From: Mesorhizobium sp. WSM4306 | GTDB taxonomy: Bacteria > Pseudomonadota > Alphaproteobacteria > Rhizobiales > Rhizobiaceae | Assembly (NCBI RefSeq): GCF_007003975.1 | Contig: NZ_VFTC01000044.1 | Span: 1-40,132 of the forward strand | DNA: 40,132 bases | Reading direction: 5' to 3' | In this document: piece by piece, positions 16,178-23,913 of the stretch | Layout of the letters: every line of letters begins with the position of its first letter | Position numbering within the stretch: position 1 is the stretch's first letter | Position numbers and translations under genes: made by a program | Notes under the pieces: generated by a model | What the model saw: only the letters and a program-made list of their open reading frames with translations | Databases searched by the model: none | Told to the model about the DNA's origin: nothing

Positions 16178-17170
16178 TCAGCTTTCAAAGATGGTTCCGG
16201 CATTGGCCGCCCGCGCCCGGTCTCGGGCGAGCGTTGCAATCGCCGTGTCCTGCACGCCGGTGCCGGTGAGGTCGGCGATGGTGATGTCGCTGGCTGAGCC
16301 CCTTCCATGACGTTCGCCGGCGATGATCTGGCCGAGTTCGGTGACCTCGGCGTCGGCACTCATCACGCCCGACGCAATGGCGTGATGGAGTTCGCCGAGA
16401 CGCCGCGTTTGCTTCGCGCTGTCGGCGACATAGAGATCGGCCATGCGCAGGATCGCCGGCGCGATCTCGTTCTTGTGCTCGGCGTCCGAGCCCATGGCGG
16501 TGATGTGCTGGCCGGCAACGACAAAGCCGGCCTTGATCAGCGGCTCGGTCGACGGCGTGGTGGTGACGATGATGTCGGCGCCGCCAACAGCCTTTGCCGC
16601 GTCCGGTTCGGCGCGCACGAGGATGCCAAGTTTTTCGCGCAGCGCGCTTGCCGTCGCCTCCGCCTTGACGGCATCGCGCGCCCAGATGCGCGCCTCGGTG
16701 ATCGGCCGCACCAGCATGAGCGCTTCGAGCTGCAGTCCGGCCTGCACGCCGGCGCCGAAGATCGCGGCAACAGACGAATCCGGCCGCGATAAATGCTTCG
16801 CCGCGACCGCCCCGGCAGCGGCGGTACGGATGTCGGTGAGATAGCCATTGTCGAGCAGCAGCGCTTCGACCACGCCGGTTCTTGCCGAGAGCAGCACCAT
16901 CATGCCGCCCCCGCTGGGCAGACCGAGTTTCGGATTGTCGAAGAAGCCGGAACTTATCTTGACGGCGAAGCCATCTATGCCAGGCACATAGGCCGACTTC
17001 ACATCGACCTCGCCGCGATGCTCGTGAATATCCAGCCGCAGAATCGGCGGCATCGCGACAGGCAGCGTGGCAAGCGCACGGAAAGCGTTTTCGACGCAGG
17101 CAACAGCGTCGAGATCGAGCGTCACGATTGTGCGCAGTTCTTTCTCGGTGAGGATCGTCATCTGGCTCAT
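16178..17170 (-). CDS. eutC: Ectoine utilisation protein EutC (ornithine cyclodeaminase family)
   Basis: This 330-residue protein of the ornithine cyclodeaminase/mu-crystallin family is thought to act with EutA and EutB in converting 5-hydroxyectoine to ectoine; the exact reaction is not settled. It has the NAD-binding Rossmann segment AAIFGAGVQAGLQLEALMLV, the preceding RTAAAGAVAAKHLSRPDS, and the family motif VTTTPSTEPLIKAGFVVAGQHITAMGSD. The N-terminus (MSQMTILTEKELRTIVTLDL) is typical. Its start overlaps the eutB stop in ATGA at 17167-17170, and doeA follows 38 bases downstream. The gene order eutA-eutB-eutC-doeA-doeB is the rhizobial eutABCDE order. Confidence 0.9.
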   Translation of the reverse strand: MSQMTILTEKELRTIVTLDLDAVACVENAFRALATLPVAMPPILRLDIHEHRGEVDVKSAYVPGIDGFAVKISSGFFDNPKLGLPSGGGMMVLLSARTGVVEALLLDNGYLTDIRTAAAGAVAAKHLSRPDSSVAAIFGAGVQAGLQLEALMLVRPITEARIWARDAVKAEATASALREKLGILVRAEPDAAKAVGGADIIVTTTPSTEPLIKAGFVVAGQHITAMGSDAEHKNEIAPAILRMADLYVADSAKQTRRLGELHHAIASGVMSADAEVTELGQIIAGERHGRGSASDITIADLTGTGVQDTAIATLARDRARAANAGTIFES

Positions 17171-18156
17171 GCCGCGGGCTCCGCAATGGCGTCACCGCAG
17201 ATGATCTTGCGATGCGTGTTCATATCGATGTTTCGACCGGACAGCAGAACCATGACCGGCCCGTTCACTCTGACCTTGCCGGCGAGCAGCGCGGCGATGC
17301 CGACCGCGCCGGCGCCTTCGACGATCTCGCGTTCCTGTTCGTAGGCATGGCGGATGCCGGCGGCGATCTCGTCCTCACTGAGCAGGATGACATCGTCGAG
17401 CAGGTCGCGGCACATGGCGAAGGTCAGCCGGTTGTCGAGGCCGATGCCGCCGCCGAGCGAATCCGCCAGCGTCGGCAACTCCTCGACCTCTACCGGGCGG
17501 CCGGCATCGAGGCTGGCCTTCATCGCCGCGCCGCGCGCCATCGAAACCCCGATGACTTTTGTTCCGCGGCTGACGCCCTTCACGGCTGCGGCGATGCCCG
17601 AGGCCAGGCCACCGCCGGAGAGCTGCACCAGCACGAGGGCGGCGTCCGGAACCTGGGCGATCATCTCCAGCCCGAGCGTCCCTTGTCCGGCGATGATGGC
17701 GGGATGGTCGAAGGGCGGCAGCATCACCAACCCTTCTTGCGCCACCAGCCGCTCGACCTCTTTCTGCGCCTCATCCTGACTGTTGCCGACGATACGGACA
17801 TCCGCGCCAAGGCGGCGGATTTCGTCGAGCTTGTTGCCCGGCACCCGCCGCGACATGCAGATCACCGCGCGCATGCCTTCGAGCTTCGCGGCATGAGCAA
17901 GCGCACGGCCATGATTGCCGGTCGAGGCAGCGACCACGCCGCGCGCCTTTTCATCCGCGCTCAGCGACGCGACAGCGTTCGAAGCACCGCGCAGCTTGAA
18001 GCTTCCAGTGGTCTGGCGATGTTCGAGTTTGAGGTGAACGGGGACGCCGAAGCGTTCCGACAGGCTGTGGGACAATACGGTTGGGGTGCGCTCGACCATG
18101 TTGGGGATACGCTCACGGGCGGCATGGATGTCCGTTAGGGTGACGGCGCGCGTCAT
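17167..18156 (-). CDS. eutB: Hydroxyectoine utilisation dehydratase EutB (threonine dehydratase-like)
   Basis: This is a PLP enzyme of the fold-type II serine/threonine dehydratase family, 329 residues, proposed to dehydrate 5-hydroxyectoine so that EutC can reduce the product to ectoine. The PLP lysine is Lys54 in TTGSFKLRGASN. The phosphate-binding glycine loop is LSGGGLASG, and STGNHGRALAHAA is the Asn-containing substrate loop. No regulatory ACT domain is present, so it resembles catabolic dehydratases. The start ATG at 18156 lies 183 bases after the end of eutA; that gap holds a large inverted repeat. Overlap with eutC implies coupled translation. Confidence 0.9.
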   Translation of the reverse strand: MTRAVTLTDIHAARERIPNMVERTPTVLSHSLSERFGVPVHLKLEHRQTTGSFKLRGASNAVASLSADEKARGVVAASTGNHGRALAHAAKLEGMRAVICMSRRVPGNKLDEIRRLGADVRIVGNSQDEAQKEVERLVAQEGLVMLPPFDHPAIIAGQGTLGLEMIAQVPDAALVLVQLSGGGLASGIAAAVKGVSRGTKVIGVSMARGAAMKASLDAGRPVEVEELPTLADSLGGGIGLDNRLTFAMCRDLLDDVILLSEDEIAAGIRHAYEQEREIVEGAGAVGIAALLAGKVRVNGPVMVLLSGRNIDMNTHRKIICGDAIAEPAA

Positions 18157-18168
18157 GGGGCGACTCCC

Positions 18169-18309
18169 TCTGGCCTGCCGGCCATCTCCCCCTTGAGGGG
18201 GGAGATCGGCAGCCTCAGCGTTGCCGCTCTTCCTGCAACGTCGATGATTGGCGAAGGCGTGGCAGCAGCTGATCTCCCCCCTTGAGGGGGAGATGGCCGG
18301 CAGGCCAGA
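18169..18309. repeat. 39-bp imperfect inverted repeat element between eutA and eutB
   Basis: Arms at 18169-18207 and 18271-18309 are inverted copies of 39 bases with only two mismatches, around a 63-base core. Each arm is itself a hairpin (CTCCCCC, TTGA loop, GGGGGGAG). The outer part TCTGGCCTGCCGGCC resembles interspersed palindromic elements I remember as frequent in Mesorhizobium genomes; a genome search would confirm this. In the operon transcript it would fold into a long stable stem, so it may separate expression of ehuABCD-eutA from eutBC-doeAB. It encodes nothing. Confidence 0.8.
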
Positions 18310-18339
18310 AGGGGTCGCTCGTGAATGAAGGACATAATC

Positions 18340-19116
18340 TTACTGTCCCAGCGGCAGCGTCATCAGACGGCCGAACTCAGGGCGCGTTGTCCCGTCGCCG
18401 CAAAGCCGCAAGCAATTCCAGGCGCTCGCCTGATTGCTGGTCACCACCGGGCGGCCGATCGCCTCTTCCATGCCGGCAACGGCGAGCGCACCCCGCAACG
18501 CCGTGCAGGACACGAACAGCGCGTCGGCCTCGGCATGCGTCGCCTCACGCGCCAGATCGACGATCGCTGCCGGCGCGATGCGCGCCATCTCGCGGTCGTC
18601 CTCGAAACCGAGGCAGGTGAAGCTGAGGATCTCGAAACCCCGCGCCGCAAAATAGGCGGCCATCGGCTTAGAGGTTTCGACGGTGTAAGGGGTGAGGATG
18701 CTGATCTTCTTCGCGCCCAACGCCTTCAGCCCACGCACGCCGGCCATCGGCGGCGTGACGACGGGAACGCCCGATTTAGCAGACTGGATCGCGGCCTCGA
18801 TTTCGGCATCACCGATCACCACCGAGGCCGAGGTGCAGGAATAGCAGATGGCGTCGAGGGTCTCGTCGGGGAGGATGAGCGCCGCGCCTGCTGCCAGCTC
18901 CGGCTGCATCTTGCGAAGGTTCTCGGGCGTGGTCGGGTTCTTGTAGGGGATGCGCGCGACATAGACGCCGATCCGCTCGCTCGCCACCATGCGGCGAAAA
19001 TCCGGTTCGCTGGTGTGGTCTGTGGCAAGGATGATCAGGCCGACGCGCTTCTCCAGCGGACGCGCGTCGAGTGCCGGCCTTGTCGGCATCTGCCTGATTT
19101 CGGGCAGCGGTTTCAT
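18340..19116 (-). CDS. eutA: Ectoine utilisation protein EutA (Asp/Glu racemase-like)
   Basis: This 258-residue protein belongs to the aspartate/glutamate racemase and maleate isomerase superfamily. EutA is proposed to act first on 5-hydroxyectoine, perhaps changing its stereochemistry, before EutB and EutC; this is not biochemically firm. The two cysteine motifs that place the catalytic pair are seen: CYSCTSAS in the N-terminal half and VSCTALRG in the C-terminal half. The segment VVTPPMAGVRGLKALGAKKI, SILTPYT and the late VTSNQASAWNCLRL are typical. It starts seven bases after the ehuD stop, so it is in the same operon as the transporter. Confidence 0.88.
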   Translation of the reverse strand: MKPLPEIRQMPTRPALDARPLEKRVGLIILATDHTSEPDFRRMVASERIGVYVARIPYKNPTTPENLRKMQPELAAGAALILPDETLDAICYSCTSASVVIGDAEIEAAIQSAKSGVPVVTPPMAGVRGLKALGAKKISILTPYTVETSKPMAAYFAARGFEILSFTCLGFEDDREMARIAPAAIVDLAREATHAEADALFVSCTALRGALAVAGMEEAIGRPVVTSNQASAWNCLRLCGDGTTRPEFGRLMTLPLGQ

Positions 19117-19123
19117 TTCAGGG

Positions 19124-19783
19124 TTACCTTTCGATCTTGCCGTAGCGATGTTCCAGCCAGCGCAGCAGCACGACGGAAAAGAGGCTGATGACGAGGAAGA
19201 AAGCGCCGACCAGCGTGATCGGCTCGATGTAGCGATAGTAGGTGTTGGCGACGCTCTTGGCCTGGTTCATCAGCTCCAGCACGGTGATCGCCGACAAGAG
19301 CGGCGTCTCCTTGAACATGGCGATGAAATAGTTGGCCAGCGCCGGGATCATCGGCGGAATGGCCTGCGGAATGATGATGTTGGTCCAGGTCTGCGTGGCG
19401 CTCAGATTACAGGCCTTGGCCGCTTCCCACTGGCCGCGCGGCACATTGTCGATGCCGGCGCGGTAGACCTCGGCCGTGTAGGTGCCGTAGTGCAGCCCGA
19501 GCCCGATGACGCCGGCAACCAGCGGCGGCAGCAGGATGCCGAAATCCGGCAGCACGTAGAAGATGAAATAGAGCTGCACCAGCAGCGGCGTGCCGCGGAT
19601 GAATTCGGCCGCCCAGCCGACGCTGCGCGACAGCGCCTTGTTGGGCGAGCGCCGCGCCAGTGCGATGCCCAGCCCGACGATTGCGGCCAGCACGGAGCCG
19701 AGCAGCGTCGCCAGGATGGTGATCTTCACGCCCTGGATCAGCGTCGGCATGATCTCCCAGACGAAATTCCAATCCCACTCCAT
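19124..19783 (-). CDS. ehuD: Ectoine/hydroxyectoine ABC transporter permease EhuD
   Basis: This is an inner-membrane permease subunit of the polar amino acid (His/Glu/Gln/Arg) uptake family, 219 residues with about five transmembrane helices. It pairs with EhuC to form the ectoine channel. The N-terminal QGVKITILATLLGSVLAAIV, then EFIRGTPLLVQLYFIFYVLP and the EAA loop GQWEAAKACNLSATQTWTNI are family hallmarks. Its start ATG overlaps the EhuC stop by one base (TGATG at 19781-19785), so translation is coupled. Assignment to ectoine rather than another amino acid rests on the linked eut/doe genes. Confidence 0.92.
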   Translation of the reverse strand: MEWDWNFVWEIMPTLIQGVKITILATLLGSVLAAIVGLGIALARRSPNKALSRSVGWAAEFIRGTPLLVQLYFIFYVLPDFGILLPPLVAGVIGLGLHYGTYTAEVYRAGIDNVPRGQWEAAKACNLSATQTWTNIIIPQAIPPMIPALANYFIAMFKETPLLSAITVLELMNQAKSVANTYYRYIEPITLVGAFFLVISLFSVVLLRWLEHRYGKIER

Positions 19784-20442
19784 CAGACGCGCACCCCATC
19801 GAGGCCACGCGCCATGCGGCGTTCCAGAGAACGTATGCCCCAGGAGATGATCAGCGCCAGCGCGAAATAGATGATCAGGATGGTGGCGAACGGCACCAGC
19901 GTGTTGCCGGTCTGCGAGCGCACGACCTGCGCCTGAAAGGTGAGATCGGCGAGCGAGATCAGCGACACCACGGACGTGGCCTTGAGCAATTCGATGGCGT
20001 TGTTGCCGAAGGTCGGCAGCATGATCAGCAGCGCCTGCGGCAGGATAACGTGGCGCATGCCTTGCCAGCGGCCGAAATTGAGCGCGATGCAGGCTTCGTA
20101 TTGCTCACGGCCGACCGACTGGATGGCACCGCGCACCACTTCAGCCGCGTAGGCGCCGACATTGAGGCCCAGCGCCAGCACGCCGGCCTGCAGCGGGGTC
20201 AGCTCGAGGCCGATCAACGGCAACACGAAATAGGCAAAGAACAGCTGCACGAAGATCGAGGTGCCGCGGAAGAATTCGATATAGACGGTTGCCAGCCAGC
20301 GCAGCGCAAAGAAGCGCGACACGCGCCCCATGCCGGCAAGAAACGCCATGATCAGCGCAAGCACCGACCCCATCAGCGTCAGCTCGATGGTGACAAGCGC
20401 TCCCTGCAATATCAGGCCGAGATAGCCGGACCACTGGGTCAT
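19783..20442 (-). CDS. ehuC: Ectoine/hydroxyectoine ABC transporter permease EhuC
   Basis: This is the second permease subunit, 219 residues, same family and length as EhuD. Visible hallmarks are QGALVTIELTLMGSVLALIM in helix 1, EFFRGTSIFVQLFFAYFVLP in helix 2 and the ATPase-contact EAA loop EQYEACIALNFGRWQGMRHV. The C-terminus (SLERRMARGL) is cytoplasmic and basic. It is separated from ehuB by 206 bases that hold a cluster of hairpins, an unusually large gap inside a transporter operon, and could have its own expression level. Confidence 0.92.
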   Translation of the reverse strand: MTQWSGYLGLILQGALVTIELTLMGSVLALIMAFLAGMGRVSRFFALRWLATVYIEFFRGTSIFVQLFFAYFVLPLIGLELTPLQAGVLALGLNVGAYAAEVVRGAIQSVGREQYEACIALNFGRWQGMRHVILPQALLIMLPTFGNNAIELLKATSVVSLISLADLTFQAQVVRSQTGNTLVPFATILIIYFALALIISWGIRSLERRMARGLDGVRV

Positions 20443-20566
20443 AGAGTTGGAGGGTTCCCTACGTTGAGTTCGGCAGATGAGGGGTGGCGCAAGCTTCTCC
20501 GAACTTGGCGCCGCCCCTCCGTGTCATAACGGCAGCCCTACGCTATCGCTTCGGGCGTTCGTTGTT

Positions 20567-20630
20567 CGAAAAGCCAAGCAATTGGCTTTTCGTCCGCTGC
20601 GCGGACTACGCCTCACCCCCGTAAACGGGG
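20567..20630. repeat. Hairpin cluster between ehuB and ehuC
   Basis: Three consecutive hairpins lie in the 206-base ehuB-ehuC gap. The first has perfect 11-bp arms, CGAAAAGCCAA at 20567-20577 and TTGGCTTTTCG at 20582-20592, with a GCAA loop (GNRA type when read on the plus strand). The second has GTCCGC and GCGGAC arms at 20592-20597 and 20601-20606. The third has CCCCGT and ACGGGG at 20617-20622 and 20625-20630. The arrangement looks like an interspersed palindromic repeat of the genus. In the mRNA it could protect the 3' end of ehuB, whose binding protein is needed in excess over the permeases, or attenuate downstream transcription. Confidence 0.75.
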
Positions 20631-20648
20631 AGAAGGCAAAGAGGCGCG

Positions 20649-21500
20649 CTATTTCGCTGCGCAGAGCTTGTCGCGGGTCGTTGACATCGCCGCTGCCGCC
20701 GAGAAGCCGTAAGGCTCGATAATCTTGGCGAACTCGCCCGATTTCTTCAGCTTGGCAAGTTCGACATCGAAGGCATCGCGCAAGGCCTCATCGCCCTTCT
20801 TGAAGGCGGCGCCATCGCAATAGACCGGCGCACCCTGCACCGGCGCAATGACTTCGAGGTTCGGATCGTTGGCCTTCTTGACGAGGTCGTTGATCGACAG
20901 AACGGGAAGCGAATAGGCGTCGATGCGGCCGTCCTGCAGCATCTTCAGGCCGCTCTGGCCGTCCGGCACGACGATGACGCGTTCGCGCGGCACGCCGGCG
21001 TTGAGCGCCAACTTTTCCTCGGTGCCGCCGCCCGGCGCGCCGATCGTGGCTGACGTGTCCTTGGCGACGTCCTCGTAGCTTTTGAAGCCTTTCGGATTGC
21101 CCTTCTTCACCAGCATCGCCTCGGCGTCGCACAGCACCGGTTCGGAATAGACGACCGCCGCGCAGCGCTCCGGTTTCATGAACAGGCCGGCGGTGACGGC
21201 GTCGAAGCGGCCGGCCTGCAGGCCGGGGATCATCGCGCCGTACTCCGAGATCGACGCGACGATGTCGCCAACGCCGAGACGCTTGAAGATCTCGCGGGCC
21301 ACGTCGGGCGCCGCGCCCGAAACCTTGCCGTCGGCGGCGACCGCCGTGTAGGGCGGCTCGTTGGCGATCGCGACGCGGGCAAAGCCCTGCGCCTTCAGCT
21401 GCTCAAGCTTGCTGTCATCGGCCGAACCGGTGCTTGAAGCGGCCAGAACCGCCGTCAGTGCGAGACCGGCGACGCCGGCCAGAATGCCAAGTTTCTTCAT
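20649..21500 (-). CDS. ehuB: Ectoine/hydroxyectoine-binding periplasmic protein EhuB
   Basis: This is the solute receptor of the Ehu transporter. From the ATG at 21500, preceded by AAGGAG nine bases away, the product is 283 residues; the open frame runs further upstream but without a better start. A signal peptide (KKLGILAGVAGLALTAVLAA) ends near residue 25. The rest is a class II periplasmic binding protein (SBP_bac_3): ARVAIANEPPYTAVAADGKV, then DVAREIFKRLGV and GRFDAVTAGLFMKPERCA with the characteristic R-C pair. EhuB of Sinorhizobium binds ectoine and hydroxyectoine through aromatic residues; I did not align these individually. ehuA lies 64 bases upstream in the operon. Confidence 0.92.
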   Translation of the reverse strand: MKKLGILAGVAGLALTAVLAASSTGSADDSKLEQLKAQGFARVAIANEPPYTAVAADGKVSGAAPDVAREIFKRLGVGDIVASISEYGAMIPGLQAGRFDAVTAGLFMKPERCAAVVYSEPVLCDAEAMLVKKGNPKGFKSYEDVAKDTSATIGAPGGGTEEKLALNAGVPRERVIVVPDGQSGLKMLQDGRIDAYSLPVLSINDLVKKANDPNLEVIAPVQGAPVYCDGAAFKKGDEALRDAFDVELAKLKKSGEFAKIIEPYGFSAAAAMSTTRDKLCAAK

Positions 21501-21564
21501 TGTTCCCAACTCCTTGTTTGTCTTCTTGGTTTTGTCTGGGGCGGTCTTCCGCCCCGCAAAGCGG

Positions 21565-22350
21565 TCAGACACGATGTCCGGCCGCGATGATCTTCTTCAG
21601 GAAGCCTTGTGTGCGCTCCTGCTTGGGATGGCGGAAAATCTCGTCGGGCTTGCCTTCCTCGACGATCCGGCCGCGGTCGAAAAACAGCACGCGGTCGGCG
21701 AAGTCGTGGGCAAAGCCCATCTCATGGGTGACGAGCAGCATGGTCATGTCGGTCTCGGCGGCGAGCTTGCGCATGACGTTGAGCACCTCTTCGACCAGCT
21801 CCGGATCGAGCGCCGAGGTCACCTCGTCGAACAGCATGATCTTTGGCGACAGCGCCAAGGCGCGGGCAATCGCCACGCGCTGCTTCTGGCCGCCGGACAA
21901 TTGCGCCGGCATCGACTTCGCCTTGTCGGACATGCCGACCATGTCGAGCAGCTCCATCGCCCGCTTTTCGGCGGCGGCGCGCGGCGTGCCCTTGGTCAGC
22001 ATCGGCGCCAGCGTGACATTGTCTATGACGCATTTGTGCGGAAACAGATTGAACAGCTGGAAGACCATGCCGATCTTCTGGCGCATCTTGGTCAGGTGCC
22101 GCTCGTCGGCGGGCAGCAGCTGGCCGTTGCGCTCCATGTGGTAGAGCTGCTCGCCATCGATCTGGATATGGCCGCCGTCGATCTTCTCCAGCGTCATCAG
22201 GATGCGCAGGATCGTCGTCTTGCCCGAACCGGACGGGCCGATCAGCGCCAGCTTCTCGCCCGGCATGACCTGCATCGACAGGCCGTCGAGCACCTTGAAC
22301 GAGCCGAAGCTCTTCGAAATGGCGTCGACCTTGATGATGGGTGTGGACAA
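21565..22350 (-). CDS. ehuA: Ectoine/hydroxyectoine ABC transporter ATP-binding protein EhuA
   Basis: This is the cytoplasmic ATPase of the Ehu importer, first gene of the transporter operon. Walker A is GPSGSGKTT, the signature LSGGQKQRVAIARAL, Walker B IMLFDEVTSALD, and the H-loop LLVTHEMGFA. I choose a TTG start at 22350 because AGGGGAA lies exactly six bases upstream (22357-22363) and the resulting 261 residues fit the family; a longer frame from a TTG at 22404 has no ribosome site and adds an unrelated N-terminus. Two 12-bp direct repeats begin 53 bases upstream of the start and may be the EnuR operator. Confidence 0.92.
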   Translation of the reverse strand: MSTPIIKVDAISKSFGSFKVLDGLSMQVMPGEKLALIGPSGSGKTTILRILMTLEKIDGGHIQIDGEQLYHMERNGQLLPADERHLTKMRQKIGMVFQLFNLFPHKCVIDNVTLAPMLTKGTPRAAAEKRAMELLDMVGMSDKAKSMPAQLSGGQKQRVAIARALALSPKIMLFDEVTSALDPELVEEVLNVMRKLAAETDMTMLLVTHEMGFAHDFADRVLFFDRGRIVEEGKPDEIFRHPKQERTQGFLKKIIAAGHRV

Positions 22351-22402
22351 ATGAATTTCCCCTACTGGAGAAGCCTGTGCTCTTAACGATGGGGAACGTG
22401 CC

Positions 22403-22437
22403 AAATCATGTCAATTGGGAAAATAAAATCATGACAA
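22403..22437. promoter_or_regulatory. Direct repeats before ehuA, candidate EnuR operator
   Basis: AAATCATGTCAA at 22403-22414 and AAATCATGACAA at 22426-22437 differ at one base and are spaced so that equivalent positions are 23 bp apart, about two helical turns. Read on the minus strand, the downstream copy contains TTGACA, a good -35 box for ehuA. MocR/GabR-type regulators are known to bind direct repeats, and EnuR is encoded 38 bases further upstream, so repression of ehuA by EnuR at this site is a reasonable inference. Confidence 0.55.
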
Positions 22438-22474
22438 TATTTCCGGCGCCGCACAATTGCAGGGCAATTTGCGC

Positions 22475-23860
22475 TCAGATCGCGAGCAGAAGATGCTCCG
22501 GATCGCCAAGCAGCAGCTTGGTGACAACGCCGAGGCCGGCGCGCAGTTCCCCCTCGGTGGTCGAGCCCAGCGAGATGCGCACCGCCGGATGCCAGGGCGC
22601 GTCTGAGATGCGGAAGGAGGTGCCGGGCGCGATCGCCACGCCTTGCAGGCGGGCCTGGGCGACGAAGCTCTCCTCGGCGCGGTCGGCCGGCAATTGCAGC
22701 CAGACATGGAGCCCGTCACGCCGGACGCGGTAGTCGACCCCGGCCAGCACTTCGGCCGCGATGTCCTGGCGCCGCCGCAATGCCGCGCGCTGCCAGCGCA
22801 CGAGCTCCATCGCCGTGCCGTCGGCCACCCATTTGGTGGCGATCTCGGCCACCAGCGGCGTCGCCATCCAGTTGGACACCAGATGCCGGTTGGCCACAGC
22901 CGCGACGTAGCGGTCGGGCGCGGCGAGATAGCCGATCCGCAGGCCAGGCACGGTGATCTTGGTGAAGGACGTCACGTAAAGCGTGCGCTCCGGCGCGAAG
23001 GCGGCAACCGGCGGCGGCCGGTCCTCAACCAGCGGACCCAGCACATCGTTCTCGATGATGGCGATGTCATGCTTGCGCGCTACCGCTGCGATCTCTTCGC
23101 GCCGCCGCGCATCCATCAGCGTGGCCGTCGGGTTGATCACCGAAGGCTGCGCGAAGACCGCGCGAATGTCGGTGAGCTGACAGGCCTCGTCGAGCGCCTC
23201 CGGGATCAGGCCATTGCCGTCGATCGGCAGGCCTTCGAGGTTGAAGCCGAGATAGCGGGCAAGCGGCACCAGCGTGTGGTGGCCGATGGCTTCGGTGGCG
23301 ACGGTCGAGCCCGGCGGCGCAACGCTCATCAGCGCTACCGTCATCCCCGCGGTGGCGCCGTTGGTGAGACTGATATTCTGGGCGGAGACATCCAGCCCGC
23401 ACAGTTTCAGCCAGTCCACCGCCACCGCGCGGTGGCGCGGAAACACCATATTGGGCCGGAACGACAGCGCCGAACTGGACGGAAGGTTTTCCGCCAGCCA
23501 GCCCAGCGCCTGCTTCAGCCGCTCCAGATGCATAGGCTCGCAGACCGGCTTCAGGATGGAGAGGTCGATGACTTCGCCGAGGCGCTCCGGCAGATAGGGC
23601 GGCTCCGGCTCGCGGCGCTGCGTCTGGACAAAGCTGCCGCGGCCGATCTCGCCCGAAATCAGGCCTCGCCGGATCAGTTCCTCATAGGCGCGGCTGATCG
23701 TCTGCACCGACAGTTTCAAATCGTCGGCCAGCCTTCGATGCGTCGGCAGCCGCGCGCCATTGGCGAGGCGCCCGTCATGGATGGCGCGCGCGAACTGGTC
23801 GGCCAGCGATTGATAGGCCGGCCGCCGAAGGAGCGCGGGATCAGGTTGCCACAATGTCAT
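22475..23860 (-). CDS. enuR: EnuR, MocR/GabR-type PLP-dependent regulator of ectoine catabolism
   Basis: EnuR represses ectoine uptake and breakdown genes and is released by the pathway intermediates N-alpha-acetyl-diaminobutyrate and diaminobutyrate, which react with its PLP (known for the Ruegeria protein). The 461 residues show a GntR-type winged helix at about 10-80 (RLPTHRRLADDLKLSVQTIS, RAYEELIRRGLISGEIGRGS) joined to a fold-type I aminotransferase domain. The PLP lysine is Lys301 in VTSFTKITVPGLRIGYL, and the cofactor-binding Asn-Asp pair is seen in AIIENDVLGPLVED. It is transcribed in the same direction as ehuA and divergently from asuR with only 53 bases between, so both may share control sites. 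Confidence 0.93.
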   Translation of the reverse strand: MTLWQPDPALLRRPAYQSLADQFARAIHDGRLANGARLPTHRRLADDLKLSVQTISRAYEELIRRGLISGEIGRGSFVQTQRREPEPPYLPERLGEVIDLSILKPVCEPMHLERLKQALGWLAENLPSSSALSFRPNMVFPRHRAVAVDWLKLCGLDVSAQNISLTNGATAGMTVALMSVAPPGSTVATEAIGHHTLVPLARYLGFNLEGLPIDGNGLIPEALDEACQLTDIRAVFAQPSVINPTATLMDARRREEIAAVARKHDIAIIENDVLGPLVEDRPPPVAAFAPERTLYVTSFTKITVPGLRIGYLAAPDRYVAAVANRHLVSNWMATPLVAEIATKWVADGTAMELVRWQRAALRRRQDIAAEVLAGVDYRVRRDGLHVWLQLPADRAEESFVAQARLQGVAIAPGTSFRISDAPWHPAVRISLGSTTEGELRAGLGVVTKLLLGDPEHLLLAI

Positions 23861-23872
23861 GACTTATTAGAG

Positions 23873-23902
23873 ATCGAAATCAGTGCAATTGACAATCGAA
23901 AT
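23873..23902. promoter_or_regulatory. ATCGAAAT direct repeats between enuR and asuR
   Basis: The 53-base divergent spacer between enuR and asuR contains ATCGAAAT at 23873-23880 and again at 23895-23902, a 22-bp period. TGACAAT lies at 23890-23896, and the same heptamer occurs at 22432-22438 in the ehuA operator candidate. The spacing and placement suggest an autoregulatory site for EnuR, for AsuR, or for both. Confidence 0.45.
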
Positions 23903-23913
23903 AATGCGCCATC

